Shown here in pieces: positions 1-9,740 of a stretch of DNA of 64,000 bases (positions within the stretch are counted from its first letter, which is position 1; the number at the start of each line of letters is the position of its first letter). The position numbers and the translations under genes were made by a program. Source of the DNA: Kryptolebias marmoratus. Taxonomy: Eukaryota; Chordata; Actinopteri; Cyprinodontiformes; Rivulidae. Location of the stretch: assembly GCF_001649575.2 (NCBI RefSeq), contig NC_051441.1, positions 9,764,992-9,828,991 of the forward strand, written 5' to 3'. Under the pieces are notes generated by a model. The model saw nothing but the letters and a program-made list of their open reading frames with translations. It was not told the DNA's origin and searched no databases.

Positions 1-152
1 ACTATGTTTCTCTGCTGGCCTGGGAACGCCTTGGGATTCCCCCGGAGGAGCTGGCCCAAGTGGCTGGGGAGAGGGAAGTCTGGGTCTCCCTGCTTAGGCT
101 GCTGCCCCCGCGACCCGACCCCGGATAAGCGGAAGAGAATGGATGGATGGAT
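1..152 (+). mobile_element. 3' end of a Rex3-like (RTE clade) LINE
   Basis: In frame from base 3 the sequence reads as the last ~41 residues of a retrotransposon reverse-transcriptase polyprotein. It has the blocks WERLGIPPEELAQVAGERE and VWVSLLRLLPPRPDPG before a TAA stop at 126-128. A very short 3' UTR follows and ends in (ATGG)n at about 138-152, which is the tail structure described for fish Rex3 elements. The copy is cut by the window edge, so its length is unknown; most RTE copies are 5'-truncated. The protein ending and tetranucleotide tail are seen directly; the family name comes from memory and could be a related RTE lineage. The element is presumably inactive here, but the visible C-terminus is open. 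The same family seems to appear again at 55.6 kb. Confidence 0.72.
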
Positions 153-3063
153 AAAGTTGGAGCTGAACATGCTAACAACAACATTGTTCTTATATTGCAT
201 TCTTAGGTATATTACTGGTCATCTTGCTACAAATGAAAACATCACATAATTGATATTTTTAATCAACTAGGGTTAGAGTCCAGGAGTGGTCACGGGAGCT
301 GTGAAATGTTAGTTTTAGAGCAAACATAAACAGCCTCGCCCATGGTGGGCCTGTACCCTACACAGAGAAAGCACATGTTTCCCATTGTGGTTAAAAGAGA
401 TGGGGATTAAAGTGTAGCACAGCCGGAGCCACAGCTATACACCCCATGGTGGGATCACAGTACTCTCAGGGCTTTGAGCAGTGCTGATGCAGCCGAGCTG
501 GAAGTGGCTGGTGTGTAGTTAGCCAGCATGGCTAAATATATTAGATGGACCACTTCGCTAAAGCTCAAATTTGAGGACTTTCTTTGACTCTTGTGAGTTG
601 GGCGTGTTAAAAAGTGGACAAAAGTTCCTAACGAACTCTGATGGACACTCAGACAGATTATATAAGAGTAATGGAAAGGTGCTAAAATAAAGCAGATTTT
701 TCTTTCAAAGGCCCAATATATTATTGCAATGAAAAAAAAAAAAGATCAAGGTCAAAACTTGCATAAACACCTAAAAATGTAGAAGGAAAATAAAAACAAA
801 GATTATACGAAAAAAGAAGAAAAATATATCACAAATGGTCTTGAGTTGGGGTTGTCAAATACTTGACTTTTACCCCAAGGCCTCCGGGTCAAACGGGCCA
901 CATTCAGGTACCACAGGGGACAGTTAAAGCAGGAGACTGTGACTGTGGAGCCAATTAAAGGACACTTTTTGAAGGCAAACAGTGCAAGAAATGATGAGGA
1001 AGATATGCATAGTGAAGCATAGCTGCGCTTACCAAAAAGGAAAAAAAAAAGCCAATTAACCAAGACCACATGAAGTTCAGCTGTGACTGAATTGGCTGGA
1101 GACCTTACATGTGCAGCAAGTAAAAAGTAAAAAAGGGGGGTTATGGGGCAGGAAGAATGTGGAGGGAAGGTTGAACATTCATTCTGGTAGTCACACCCAA
1201 CATTAGTATCCACTGCAGAGTGGTTTGGGGATATAAAGTATTTGAGAAGTCACTAAACTTAATTTGAGCTGATAAAAAGTTAAATAAAAAAAATAAAAAA
1301 AGTAATATTTTTTATTTAAATAATCTATGAGTTGATCTGTCAGTTTTAGGCAGCTCTTATGTTATATAGGCTTAACATTTAACTGTTATTACTTGGTTAT
1401 ACTTCAGTTTAAATGTAAAGACTGCTTATTCAGACTTCAAATAATTTAAACATCAACTTGCCTTTGCAAAATAAGTAGTCTACAGAACTTGAAATATTAA
1501 AAAAGTTTAATCTGAGAATTTCTAAAATTTAGGAACCCCCATTCACATCCTTTGGCCTCACATAAATGTAGCTAATTACATGCCATCTGTCTTTCAGTCT
1601 TGTTGCAATGCTGCATGTGCTTCTGTGTATGTTTGTGGGAGGATTTGGGCGGCAGGAATTAAGTGCAGGGTGTTTGGTGCAGATTTGTCAGTCTTTCTCA
1701 CCCACAAATACAGCATGTGGCTAAAAGAGCGCGGCATGTTAATGAGCATGTGCTTGGTCGTGTTTCGAAACTGGAAACAGATTTATGTGGTGATTGGGAT
1801 CAGCTCTAAAAAGGTCATGCTGAACGGGTTCATTCCACTCGGCAAATGCCATTCAATCTCTGATCCAGGTGACTCTCGGCCAATGGCTTCAAAGTACACA
1901 AAACATACACACAAGTTCCACTCAAAACACTTTCTCCTTCTTCGTGACATCAGGAGTTTCCAAATCCAGTGACGCCACACTGACATTCAGCCTCTTTGAT
2001 TAATTGGTTCCTACAGGGCTTTTTGAGTGTTTCCGTTTGAGGAAAAAAATAAATAAAAAATACCAAAAAACACTTCGGGAGCAGTGATTTGTAAGATCTA
2101 AACACTCCTTCAGCCTCAAGCGTAACTACAACTCAAAATGACCTGGCATGAAATAAAAAAATATTAGTCACTGTAACAGAGTTTTCCTACTGACCCCAAT
2201 CACAGCATTAAACGGGATGTACTTAGTGGGTACATCTGTCAAAGTACCCTGACGACAAACATCCTTCAGGAACACATTTGAAATAACACACACAAACTGA
2301 TGCACTCATGTGTAAAGCTGAATGCGCTGATCGCATGCACTATCACAAAAGTCGCAAATCTTATGTAAAAATCTGTAACAGTGGAAAAAGGTTGGATGAG
2401 GAAAACATCAAATCCAGCTAATCCTGTAAAGGATTAGGATCAGGCAAATATTGGCAATAATAAACAAATGACTAACATTCTCAGTCTGTGTGGTTACGAG
2501 CCCAAGGGCTCCAGCTAGAACCCAGCAGGGTCTGGATCCAATCCCCGCTGTTTATCAGTGCAAGGAGAAGTGGCCACTTGTGAAACCTCCATGATAAACA
2601 CTTGGGGGACAAACAGAAAATGACTAACAGAGCAGTCTAACCAAATCACTCCTCCAAGCTTGATTTACAGGTCAGACTTCCAATACCACAGCTTGATATT
2701 CTGACCACGTTGTTACCACTCCATTATTCACTCTGACACTGCTTTCTCCTAAGCCCTATTATTTAAGGTGACAATTTGATTTAGCCCTAAGCATGTCTTG
2801 TAAATGACAAATAGTTAAATTTTTCAGGTTGAATTAATGTGTCGTTAAAGCAATGCAAAACTGAGCAAATAAAAAGACAGTGGAAGTTAAGGAGCACATA
2901 TTTGTTCCACAGGCAATTGCACTGGAACTCCTAAAAGGACGTTATGCCTCATATGTCATGATTCACAAACTTCATTGGAAGTGATAGGAATTAATTCTGA
3001 TTACATTGATGAGCTAATGGTTATTCTGAGTAATAATAAGACCAAACTGCCACCTTAAAACAA
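153..3063. other. No gene recognised; AT-rich sequence
   Basis: No convincing exon, RNA gene or intact repeat is visible. There are short poly-A and A-rich tracts near 729-741 and 1286-1302. Open frames on the plus strand (1580-1972) and minus strand (803-1213, 1783-1986) show no recognisable domain. The stretch 2490-2610 is slightly more GC-rich and less repetitive and could be regulatory, but nothing specific supports that. Confidence 0.5.
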
Positions 3064-3259
3064 CTTTGTGGTATCCAGTCCTGGTTCTGGAGGGCCACTA
3101 TCCTGCATGTTTAAGCGTTTCTCTGCTTTGACACACCTGATTTGAATGAATGAGTGATTAACAGGCTTCTGCAGAATTTGAAGACCTGCTGAAGAGCAGG
3201 GAAACAACTAAAACATCCAGGACAGTGGTCCTCCAGGACTAGTATTGGACAAGTTTGTC
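3064..3259. mobile_element. Palindromic non-autonomous hAT-type MITE, degenerate
   Basis: The two ends are inverted copies of each other over roughly 60 bp. The left end contains CCAGTCCTGG, AGGGCCACTATCCTGCATG and a TTTCTCTGCT block. The right end read in reverse contains the matching AGTCCTGGAGGACCACTGTC block and TTTCCCTGCTC. The centre carries the AACAGGCTTCTGCAGAA segment I recall from the very common teleost foldback repeat whose intact ends begin CAGGGGT. The outermost terminal bases and the 8 bp target duplication expected for hAT elements are not clear here, so this is an old mutated copy. It encodes nothing. The inverted-repeat structure is seen directly; assignment to hAT is from memory. 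Confidence 0.7.
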
Positions 3260-4086
3260 AATCTGGGCAGAATGAAAATATTTCTCCAAACTGAGGTCAC
3301 TAAAACAAAAGCTATCTGCTACAGGTAAGATATTAATTATTCCTAATGGTTTCACTGAACCCCACTTTAAAAGATCTGAACTAACATTTTAACTCAAATG
3401 TTGTTCTTAATACTGGAAAAAAATAACATGGGGACTGGATTTAGCGTGAAGTATTGCCAGATGAGAGAACGTTACACCCAATTAGTTATGAGTCACATAA
3501 TTGATTGGGAGCTAGTTATTGTACTCAGCTGCACTGACATGAACTTTTCTTGTACTAGCCTAATAAATATGACCAAGCTATTTTTTTTCACTTTGTGTTT
3601 TACAGAAATCAAATATTTCCTGCAGCATAAGCATTACAATTTTTTTCAGCATCTGAAAGACAGCAGAGTAACACACCTATTTAATGTTGTTGACTAAACT
3701 TTGATTGTTTGTTTGGGTGTCACCATGGAGTTGTTGCAAAGGAATGTTAGACAGATAGCATGAGTCATAAAATCCCTCAAGAAGTAACAAGCTTGTTGCA
3801 TTTGCACCCAGTAATAAAAACTTTAGAGCAAAGGTGAAGTAGTGAAAGCCGGTTGTAATATTTTTCATTGATAAGTAACTCTCACTGGGAATGTAGATGC
3901 TCGTATCTCCCTAAATCTCCTGTTTTTTGCCCTATGTTACATAAATTAAATGCTTCAGTAGTTCTCAGCTCAAATTGGGAGGATGTTCAGAGGTTTTGTT
4001 TTGGTCTGCTGTTCAGAATCAAAGAGAAAAGGTGCAGTGATGGCAGCCTTTTGCTTTCTCAGTTTGTCTCCATTATAGAACTTTAC
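3260..4086. other. No gene recognised
   Basis: AT-rich sequence following the MITE. A donor-like CAG-GTAAGA occurs on the plus strand at 3321-3330, but no open frame with codon structure leads into it. Nothing else is supported. Confidence 0.45.
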
Positions 4087-4332
4087 CTGCTGGAGTCCAG
4101 AGACTTAAGAGGCCTGAAGGACTCTGCTTCTTTAACCCTGTCCCTAAGCAAGTCCCTAGCTCTCACAAAAGCCATCTGGGGTGCGTCTGAGAGCTTAAGC
4201 AACAGAATAACTCTTTCAAGCAGCACTCTGCGTGATTCTGACTGCAGGGTGTTGAGGTTGCTACTACCAAGATTCTTACTGGACCTCCTCCTCTTCCATC
4301 CTCCTAATCCTGGCCTACATGACTGACTCCAA
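4087..4332 (-). CDS. Candidate internal exon, minus strand, unknown protein
   Basis: On the minus strand one frame is open across the interval, starting one base into it, and ends exactly at a strong splice donor, AGCAG followed by GTAAAG (intron bases 4086-4081). A possible acceptor is GGCTTTCAG just above 4332. The inferred peptide has a basic serine-rich start (KRRRSSKNLGSSNLNTLQ) and then a helix-like amphipathic stretch with RRVLLERVILLLKLSD and FVRARDLLRDRVKEAESFR. It carries no domain I know. The opposite strand is also open over the same bases, so the coding strand is not certain; the minus strand is preferred because of the donor and the charged-helix composition. The acceptor is mediocre. 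It could be coincidental open sequence. Confidence 0.27.
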
Positions 4333-4865
4333 CTGAAAGCCCCACACGCCAGAGGTGGGAACCAAAAGCACTGTCAGATTAAAAAATAAAAAAAAGACCA
4401 CCTGCTCATAAAACTAAATTGCTCTCACAGAAAGCAACAGAAAATCAAGAGAATGAAAAGAAATGAAACAAACACACACACACAAAAATAGAGAACTAAA
4501 AGGAAAGGAAAGTCACTAGTCTCCCTCTGTGATCTTGGCAGACAAAAGAACAAATTGCATGTCTGCGTCATGGCCCTGAGCGTCAAAATTGGAATATGGA
4601 CCCACTCAGCACTGTTTGAATGTGTACATGTTGATATAGGTTCCATCAGTTCTCACATGAGAGCCAGAGAGGTGCTCGGACCCACCTTTCAGCCTTTCAT
4701 CTTGGTTTCTTTTGTATTCTGCTACGCTAGTGTCTCTTGGGTAGAATTGGCTGTTATTATTCCAAACAGCATTATCTTTATTTATGCCACAGGTCTCAGG
4801 ACTGTGCATTTGCTGGGAGTCAGTCAGGTCTGGATAGATCTGCAACCAGACTCTGAGATAAAAGC
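4333..4865. other. Gap between two candidate minus-strand exons
   Basis: Contains a short (CA)n run at about 4471-4485 and an AATAAA on the minus strand at 4777-4782. That signal lies about 85 bases beyond the stop codon of the candidate exon at 4866-4944, so it could act as its poly-A signal. No other feature is visible. Confidence 0.4.
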
Positions 4866-4944
4866 TCAGCGGAGCGCTGCAGACAAGCCAGACAGCTCGG
4901 ACAGGCCTTCATCCTCGCTCTTCGTGCTCAGAGATGTAGAGGCC
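4866..4944 (-). CDS. Candidate terminal coding exon, minus strand
   Basis: A very good splice acceptor is present on the minus strand: a T-rich tract ending TTGTTTTTGTAG just above 4944. After one base to complete a split codon, 25 codons follow, ending in TGA at 4866-4868. The peptide is serine- and acid-rich with a small hydrophobic end (STKSEDEGLSELSGLSAALR), resembling the flexible C-terminus of a vertebrate protein. A minus-strand AATAAA at 4777-4782 sits at a sensible distance for polyadenylation. No family is recognised. It needs an upstream exon ending in phase 2, and none is proven. The exon candidate at 4087-4332 lies downstream in transcription and cannot precede it. The short length makes chance likely. 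Confidence 0.27.
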
Positions 4945-6176
4945 CTACAAAAACAAAGATATGACTTTAATCTTTCTTCTTTGGATCCAGTGGGAACATT
5001 TGAACTAAAAGCAGCTTTATAGCAGGCTATCAAAGTCATTCTGCCACTAGTTGGAACAAACACATGGTGTTATTAGCCAGCATATTTGCACACTTATGGA
5101 CAAAAAGTTTTGAAAATCCAGAAATTGGGAGCCATAAAACCATATCTTCCGGTTAAGGCATTTCTCCTCCACTTCGTTTGTGGCTTGTATTGTCAGTGGC
5201 CAGTATGAACTTGGAGCTGAGGCCATTACCCAAAGACAGCCATGCATGAAGAGTTATTTTAAAGGTGGTGTAGAGAGTTGAACTGTGGCCAAGCTCAAGC
5301 AGGGCAGTGGCTGGGGTCTCCGCTTAATGCCTCAAGCCCCTTGCTCCAGTGAGACACACAGAATCAACTCCTGGCCAGAGCCCGGACACTGATTTATGAG
5401 ACAGGGTGATTACGATCAAACCAGCCATAAGGACCACCCAGATGGTGGCACAGGACAACGGCCATACAAACACTTGCACGCAAACCCAAGCACACTTGTT
5501 GACAAAAATGGATTTTAATAATATCTAAAGAGAAAAAGACACATAATTACGCTGTAAATGTATGTATCAAGTGTGGTAAATATTACAGAATAAAACTTTT
5601 TGGAAATAAATTAGTCATGCAAACATCAACCTGCCACATGTAAGGGCTCTTTACTGAAGTACAGCAAGCTGAATGAATTCACTGAAACTTCCTCAAAGGT
5701 AACCAAGCCAAGTTCATTCGTTTTGACAGGATGTGCCTTTTTAGAAATCTGTCCTTACAAAAACACTTTTTTATTCTCACATCAGTTTGCATCATTTATA
5801 GCTTACAGTTGATAAGATTTGCAGTTTCAAATGAGGGAAAGGAGAGTAATTTATCTTAAATTGTTGACATTTAACTTGAAAAGTTCTTTATAATTTATTT
5901 GGTTGTCTGTCACAGCAAGTATGAGTGCTGTACTTCTCTATATGTCACTTTTCTTGTGTGAGTACTCATTGAGCCAAAGAGGGAAAAAAAAAAAAAAAAA
6001 AGTTCTCACCTGCTGGGGCACAACACAGCTAAACCTCGAGGCACCAGCCGGATGAGCTGAACAATAACAGTCAATGACAAATCGGACGTGGTGCATTCCT
6101 TGAGCAAACACTGATCTCATAAATGGAGACAGGTAGGCAAACACTCACCTGCCCTGAGCAAATAAGACCCGAGTTG
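4945..6176. other. No gene recognised; poly-A at the end
   Basis: Unique-looking sequence without a supported exon. An 18-19 base A run lies near 5983-6001. Confidence 0.45.
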
Positions 6177-6180
6177 TGTG

Positions 6181-6198
6181 CACACACACACACACACA
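6181..6198. repeat. (CA)9 microsatellite, imperfectly continued
   Basis: Perfect CA dinucleotide run preceded by GTTGTGTG and followed by interrupted CA-rich sequence to about 6220. The GTGTG/CACAC junction is a small inverted repeat. Confidence 0.9.
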
Positions 6199-6609
6199 TA
6201 CACGCACAGAAACACACAAAGTTATGCCTGAATACATTTAGACTTGTAAATAAGTTTAAACTATATGAAACTACAGTTGCAATATTTTTGCCTGTAATGC
6301 TTTTCATAATGAAAAGCCTCATAACAACAGTTTTGTTATGAAGACCGTTTAAAAATTTGCCTCAAGATTGAGTGTCAGAAAATCAATGGTTACTAGATTT
6401 TCCTTTTAAAACACACACACACTTCTCCCAAGGCCATATTTCCTACAAAGCCCCTCAGACAGCACCACTCATCTCAGAGGGATGCATCATCAATGCTTTC
6501 TATCCATGTGACTCCCCCTCAGCTGCCTTTTGATTGGACACTCAGAGGCAGAGAAGATGAAGAGGCAAGGAAGTTGTGGTGGCAAAGAGTGGTGGTGGAG
6601 CTGTCTGGC

Positions 6610-6619
6610 AATAAATACA

Positions 6620-6654
<35 letters not shown>

Positions 6655-6655
6655 A
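6610..6655. repeat. (AAAT)n microsatellite
   Basis: About eleven tandem AAAT units, with one ATAC interruption near the left end. Tetranucleotide tracts of this kind often grow from LINE or SINE tails, but no element body is visible beside it. The apparent protein readings across it (repeated LFIY) are an artefact of the repeat. Confidence 0.93.
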
Positions 6656-6712
6656 ATTCCTGCTCGATTTCCATGGAGATATGTCAACAACAGGTCGGAG
6701 GAGAGCAGAAGA

Positions 6713-6734
6713 GGGCGGGGGGTGGAGGGTTGGG
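6713..6734 (+). other. G-quadruplex motif
   Basis: The plus strand fits the pattern of four G runs of at least three with loops of 1 to 4 bases: GGGCGGGGGGTGGAGGG, then TT and GGG. It lies in a G-rich segment (6700-6755) that contrasts with the AT-rich surroundings. Whether it folds or regulates anything is unknown. Confidence 0.55.
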
Positions 6735-7670
6735 AGGAGGTGGTGTGGGGGCACTGGCTGACCTGCTGTAGTTAACAATTCATCCCCGTATCCGGATCTC
6801 AAATGATTGGGCAAACATGGAGTGCTGCGGAGGCAAAAGGGCCTCAAGGGGGCTGAGAGAGTGGCATCACCCTGGGGTGACACAATGACAAGCTCATACT
6901 GGTTGGTAGAGGGAGAACGGGCTACAGAACAGAGGCTACTAAAGAGGGAGGGGGGGGTGAAAGGAGCTGGGAGAGTAGCTAAGCAAACAGACTACTGCAG
7001 GCTATAGTACAGAACTGATGGCTGCAGCCTTGAAAAGAAGAGTAATCACATGATTTGTGTAAAGATGCCATTTTGAGGATAAGAAATGTCTTTTAAGGAT
7101 ACCACAACAAACACCAACCAATAAATCTTGTCCTAGTTCCTCGTGTTAAGTTAAATAGTTAACAACATTTGGCTACCAGTTGTGCCAACAGTAAAAGTAC
7201 GAGTTGAGTCAGCTTTATAAACTCGAACCACAGTAACAGTATGTTTCTGGCATATATCCACGTTGTTACAGAACATTTTGCACATCTGAGTGAGCCACGA
7301 AACCTGCAGAGAAAAAAAAAAAAAAACACTACTGACTGAAAACAAAACTTGTAGAAAAACCTTACAGCACCCAAAACATCTCAATGCATTTGGCACCAAA
7401 AAGTTTACAGGAGACAGCTTTAATTGTGAAACACCACAAGCACATTGAGATGATTTGCAGTTTTTAGAAGCACATAAACTTACCAGAAAATCCCTGGGAG
7501 GTGATTAAAAGATGACATCTCATTCCAAAATTGTGGATTCCTTCAGAAAGAGGGGGGAGGAAAGAAAAAAGAAGACAACGTTCAGATCACACATTAGAGT
7601 AATACAATCATACTAGCATAACTTCACTCAGCTTAGGTTACTTTAGGTGAAACATTTTTTTAAGAATCAG
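6735..7670. other. No gene recognised
   Basis: The GC- and G-rich character continues to about 6960 (a run of eight G near 6951-6958), then the sequence becomes AT-rich. A donor-like CTG-GTAAGT exists on the minus strand near 7485 but has no supporting open frame. Confidence 0.4.
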
Positions 7671-7673
7671 ATT

Positions 7674-7712
7674 CAAAAATACTTTATTGATCTCTGGGGG
7701 AAAATTGTATAA
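7674..7712 (-). mobile_element. LINE/SINE 3' tail fragment
   Basis: Reads on the minus strand as CAATTTTCCCCCAGAGATCA then ATAAAGTA. I recall the pattern AATTTCCCC..GGGGATCAATAAAGTAT as a very common 3' end of a fish non-LTR element. Only the tail remains. The element's clade cannot be told from this piece. Confidence 0.45.
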
Positions 7713-8879
7713 TAGGGGGGGAAATTGTTTAAAGCGTGCAGAACCAGTTTCCAAAATCTAACCACTTTAAAGCAGAACAGAGTGCCACTGCCATCCATGA
7801 CAAAATCAGTGACAAATAAAAAAAAATAAGAGTGGATAACATCATAGTGAAGAAAAAACACAAGGCTTCAATACTTTTCTCATACTGAGCCAGACTTTAC
7901 ATAATGTGTGTTAGTCAGCAGGAGTTTTCATTTGTAGCTTCATGAACTGTCACAGCTACTCCTTATAATGGCAAACCAAAAGTTGTTGTCCAATTGGCAG
8001 GCTAACTTTGGAGCACTGAAATGCCACCATTCCAACAAACCATATACTGGGCAGAGCTGTACAAAGGGTGTGTTAGCACTCAGGACCTTTCACTGGTTCC
8101 TCACTTCTACCCACGTCAGAGCAGAGTGCCTTCAGGAACACTGCCAAAGCATGTCCTTCCTTTAATGGGAATTAGGATCCTCTCAATTATGATCCGCCCA
8201 ACAAATTTTCAAAAAGGCAAAAAACAGAACATCTATTGTGGGTCTGTCAGAAAAAGAGAGAGGTGGAAGGAGCAAAAATAAAGAAGGGGGAGTGATTATG
8301 ATAAAAATAGCAGATGTTCGGAGTCACTTCTCGAAAGGTGTGTCACTGAGGGAGTTTGCAACAAACTCTTTGGCAGTGGCTGAACTCTAAATTTAGCATA
8401 TTTACTAAAATTTCAAAACGAAAAATGAGTTCAGTAGCTGGCATTGAATGTTTCTCCTCCCAACTCATGACCTCAGTGGCGAAGCCGGCGTCACTCATGA
8501 CGAAACATTAACCATATAAAACAACTAAAAAAAGACCTCCTCAAACACTCCGTACATAAGGAAACAGTCACAACTTCATGTTTCCTGTAAATGAGCCTGT
8601 TAAGGAAATCTGAGTCCAGTGCAGGAGACAAATGCTTTCAGCTTTCTAAATTTAGATGCCAATTACACTTTTACATAACAAACTTAAATAAAAGCTTCTC
8701 TAGTTAGCTGTTAAAAAGAATAAAGAATACTAAAGGCCTAACATTCCTTGAATGAGTGCATGTTGCCTTCTGCCTTACATGCCAGAGTTTTAGACTAAGA
8801 TCATCTTATGCTGAGAAGAAATTGATTAATGCTGTTTGGGTCCAACTTTGTAAATGAAGTTATGCACAATCTCAAATTA
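7713..8879. other. No gene recognised
   Basis: Unique-looking AT-rich sequence. Short open frames at 7968-8281 on the plus strand show no domain or codon structure. Confidence 0.45.
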
Positions 8880-9740
8880 TTGATATTATGAGAGCAGGAC
8901 AGATGTTAAAGCGCTCAGAGAATGTGTTGAGGATGAATCACAGCTATTACTATACCGATTTTAGCTCAATATCTGTTAAATTGAGTTATGACCATTTTTG
9001 TGTTGGCTAAAGTCAGTTAGTCATGGCAGTCATCTTGAACTGGGTTGACTTCAGATGGTAATGAGTTTAAGACACAAAGCCAATGATTACTTCCTCAGAG
9101 TTTCACTAAAATATGTCCAGTGGTTTATAAAATATTTTGCAAAAAAGACAGACAGGGTTGAGGCGAAAAGTTATTACCAGAGCTTTAAGCAAAAATATTG
9201 TTCAATATGTAACTTTCAAAGTATGTGTTAGAGATTATGCTCAGCCACTGCCATGTCAAACTTTAGCACAATATCTGTAAAACTGTCTAATTAAAGGCAT
9301 TTTCTTAAACTCAGTTGTATGTGTGTGTGGGGGGAGGGGGTATCTTGAATTGAGTTGACTTCAAAATTAATCAGTTTTCAAGAGTGATCTGAGAGTTTCA
9401 TTAAAGTCCATCCAGCTGTTTATGAGATAGTTTGTTAATAGACAGATAGCTGACTCCAGTGGTTAATGGTAAAGATTAAAAACAAATTTTGTTTGATCAG
9501 CTAGTGCTAAGTATGTGTTGGGAATGACTATCAGCTACTAGCACACCAAAGTTCATCTCAATATCTTCAGATTAGCTGAGTTATAGCTGTTTTTGCGTTT
9601 TCCAAGTTTGCCTAGCTGTGACAGTCAAGTTAAACGAGGTTGACTTAATCAGTTGTAGATAAATGTTCTATAAATTCTGTCTACTGGTTCATAAAATATA
9701 TTGGTGGCACTACAAGCATGTGCTTACATAGACAAAGGCA
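8880..9740 (-). repeat. Three-unit tandem array of a ~300 bp dispersed repeat
   Basis: Three diverged units follow one another with a period of about 285-310 bp. The marker AATATCT recurs at about 8968, 9270 and 9570. The marker GTTGACTT recurs near 9045, 9355 and 9640, and blocks like GAGTTTCA-TAAA and a CAGTGGTTTAT/CAGCTGTTTAT block recur at matching positions. Read on the minus strand, each unit has phrases such as GATATTGAG, AGTAGCTGA, CATTCCCAACACATAC and TTTAATGAAACTCTCAG. The same units occur on the plus strand at 40.4-40.9 kb. No open reading frame, RNA polymerase III box or retrotransposon tail is visible in it. It could be a satellite-like sequence dispersed in short arrays, or the tandem-repeat core of an otherwise lost mobile element. 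Confidence 0.8.

Noticed and set aside
803..1213. 136-codon minus-strand open frame
   Set aside because: No domain or splice context; part of it looks like mixed repeat-like sequence but no family could be assigned.
1580..1986. Open frames on both strands around 1.6-2.0 kb
   Set aside because: Mirror-image readings without recognisable features; a weak acceptor near 1890 on the minus strand was not enough.
3868..4326. 152-codon plus-strand open frame
   Set aside because: Low-complexity leucine/serine reading opposite a better-supported minus-strand exon candidate; no domain, no clear splice sites.
4555..5022. 155-codon plus-strand open frame
   Set aside because: Residue composition is random and cysteine/hydrophobic-rich without a domain; the opposite strand carries the coherent terminal-exon signals.
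6490..6883. Minus-strand open frames with repeated LFIY residues
   Set aside because: They read through the (AAAT)n microsatellite.
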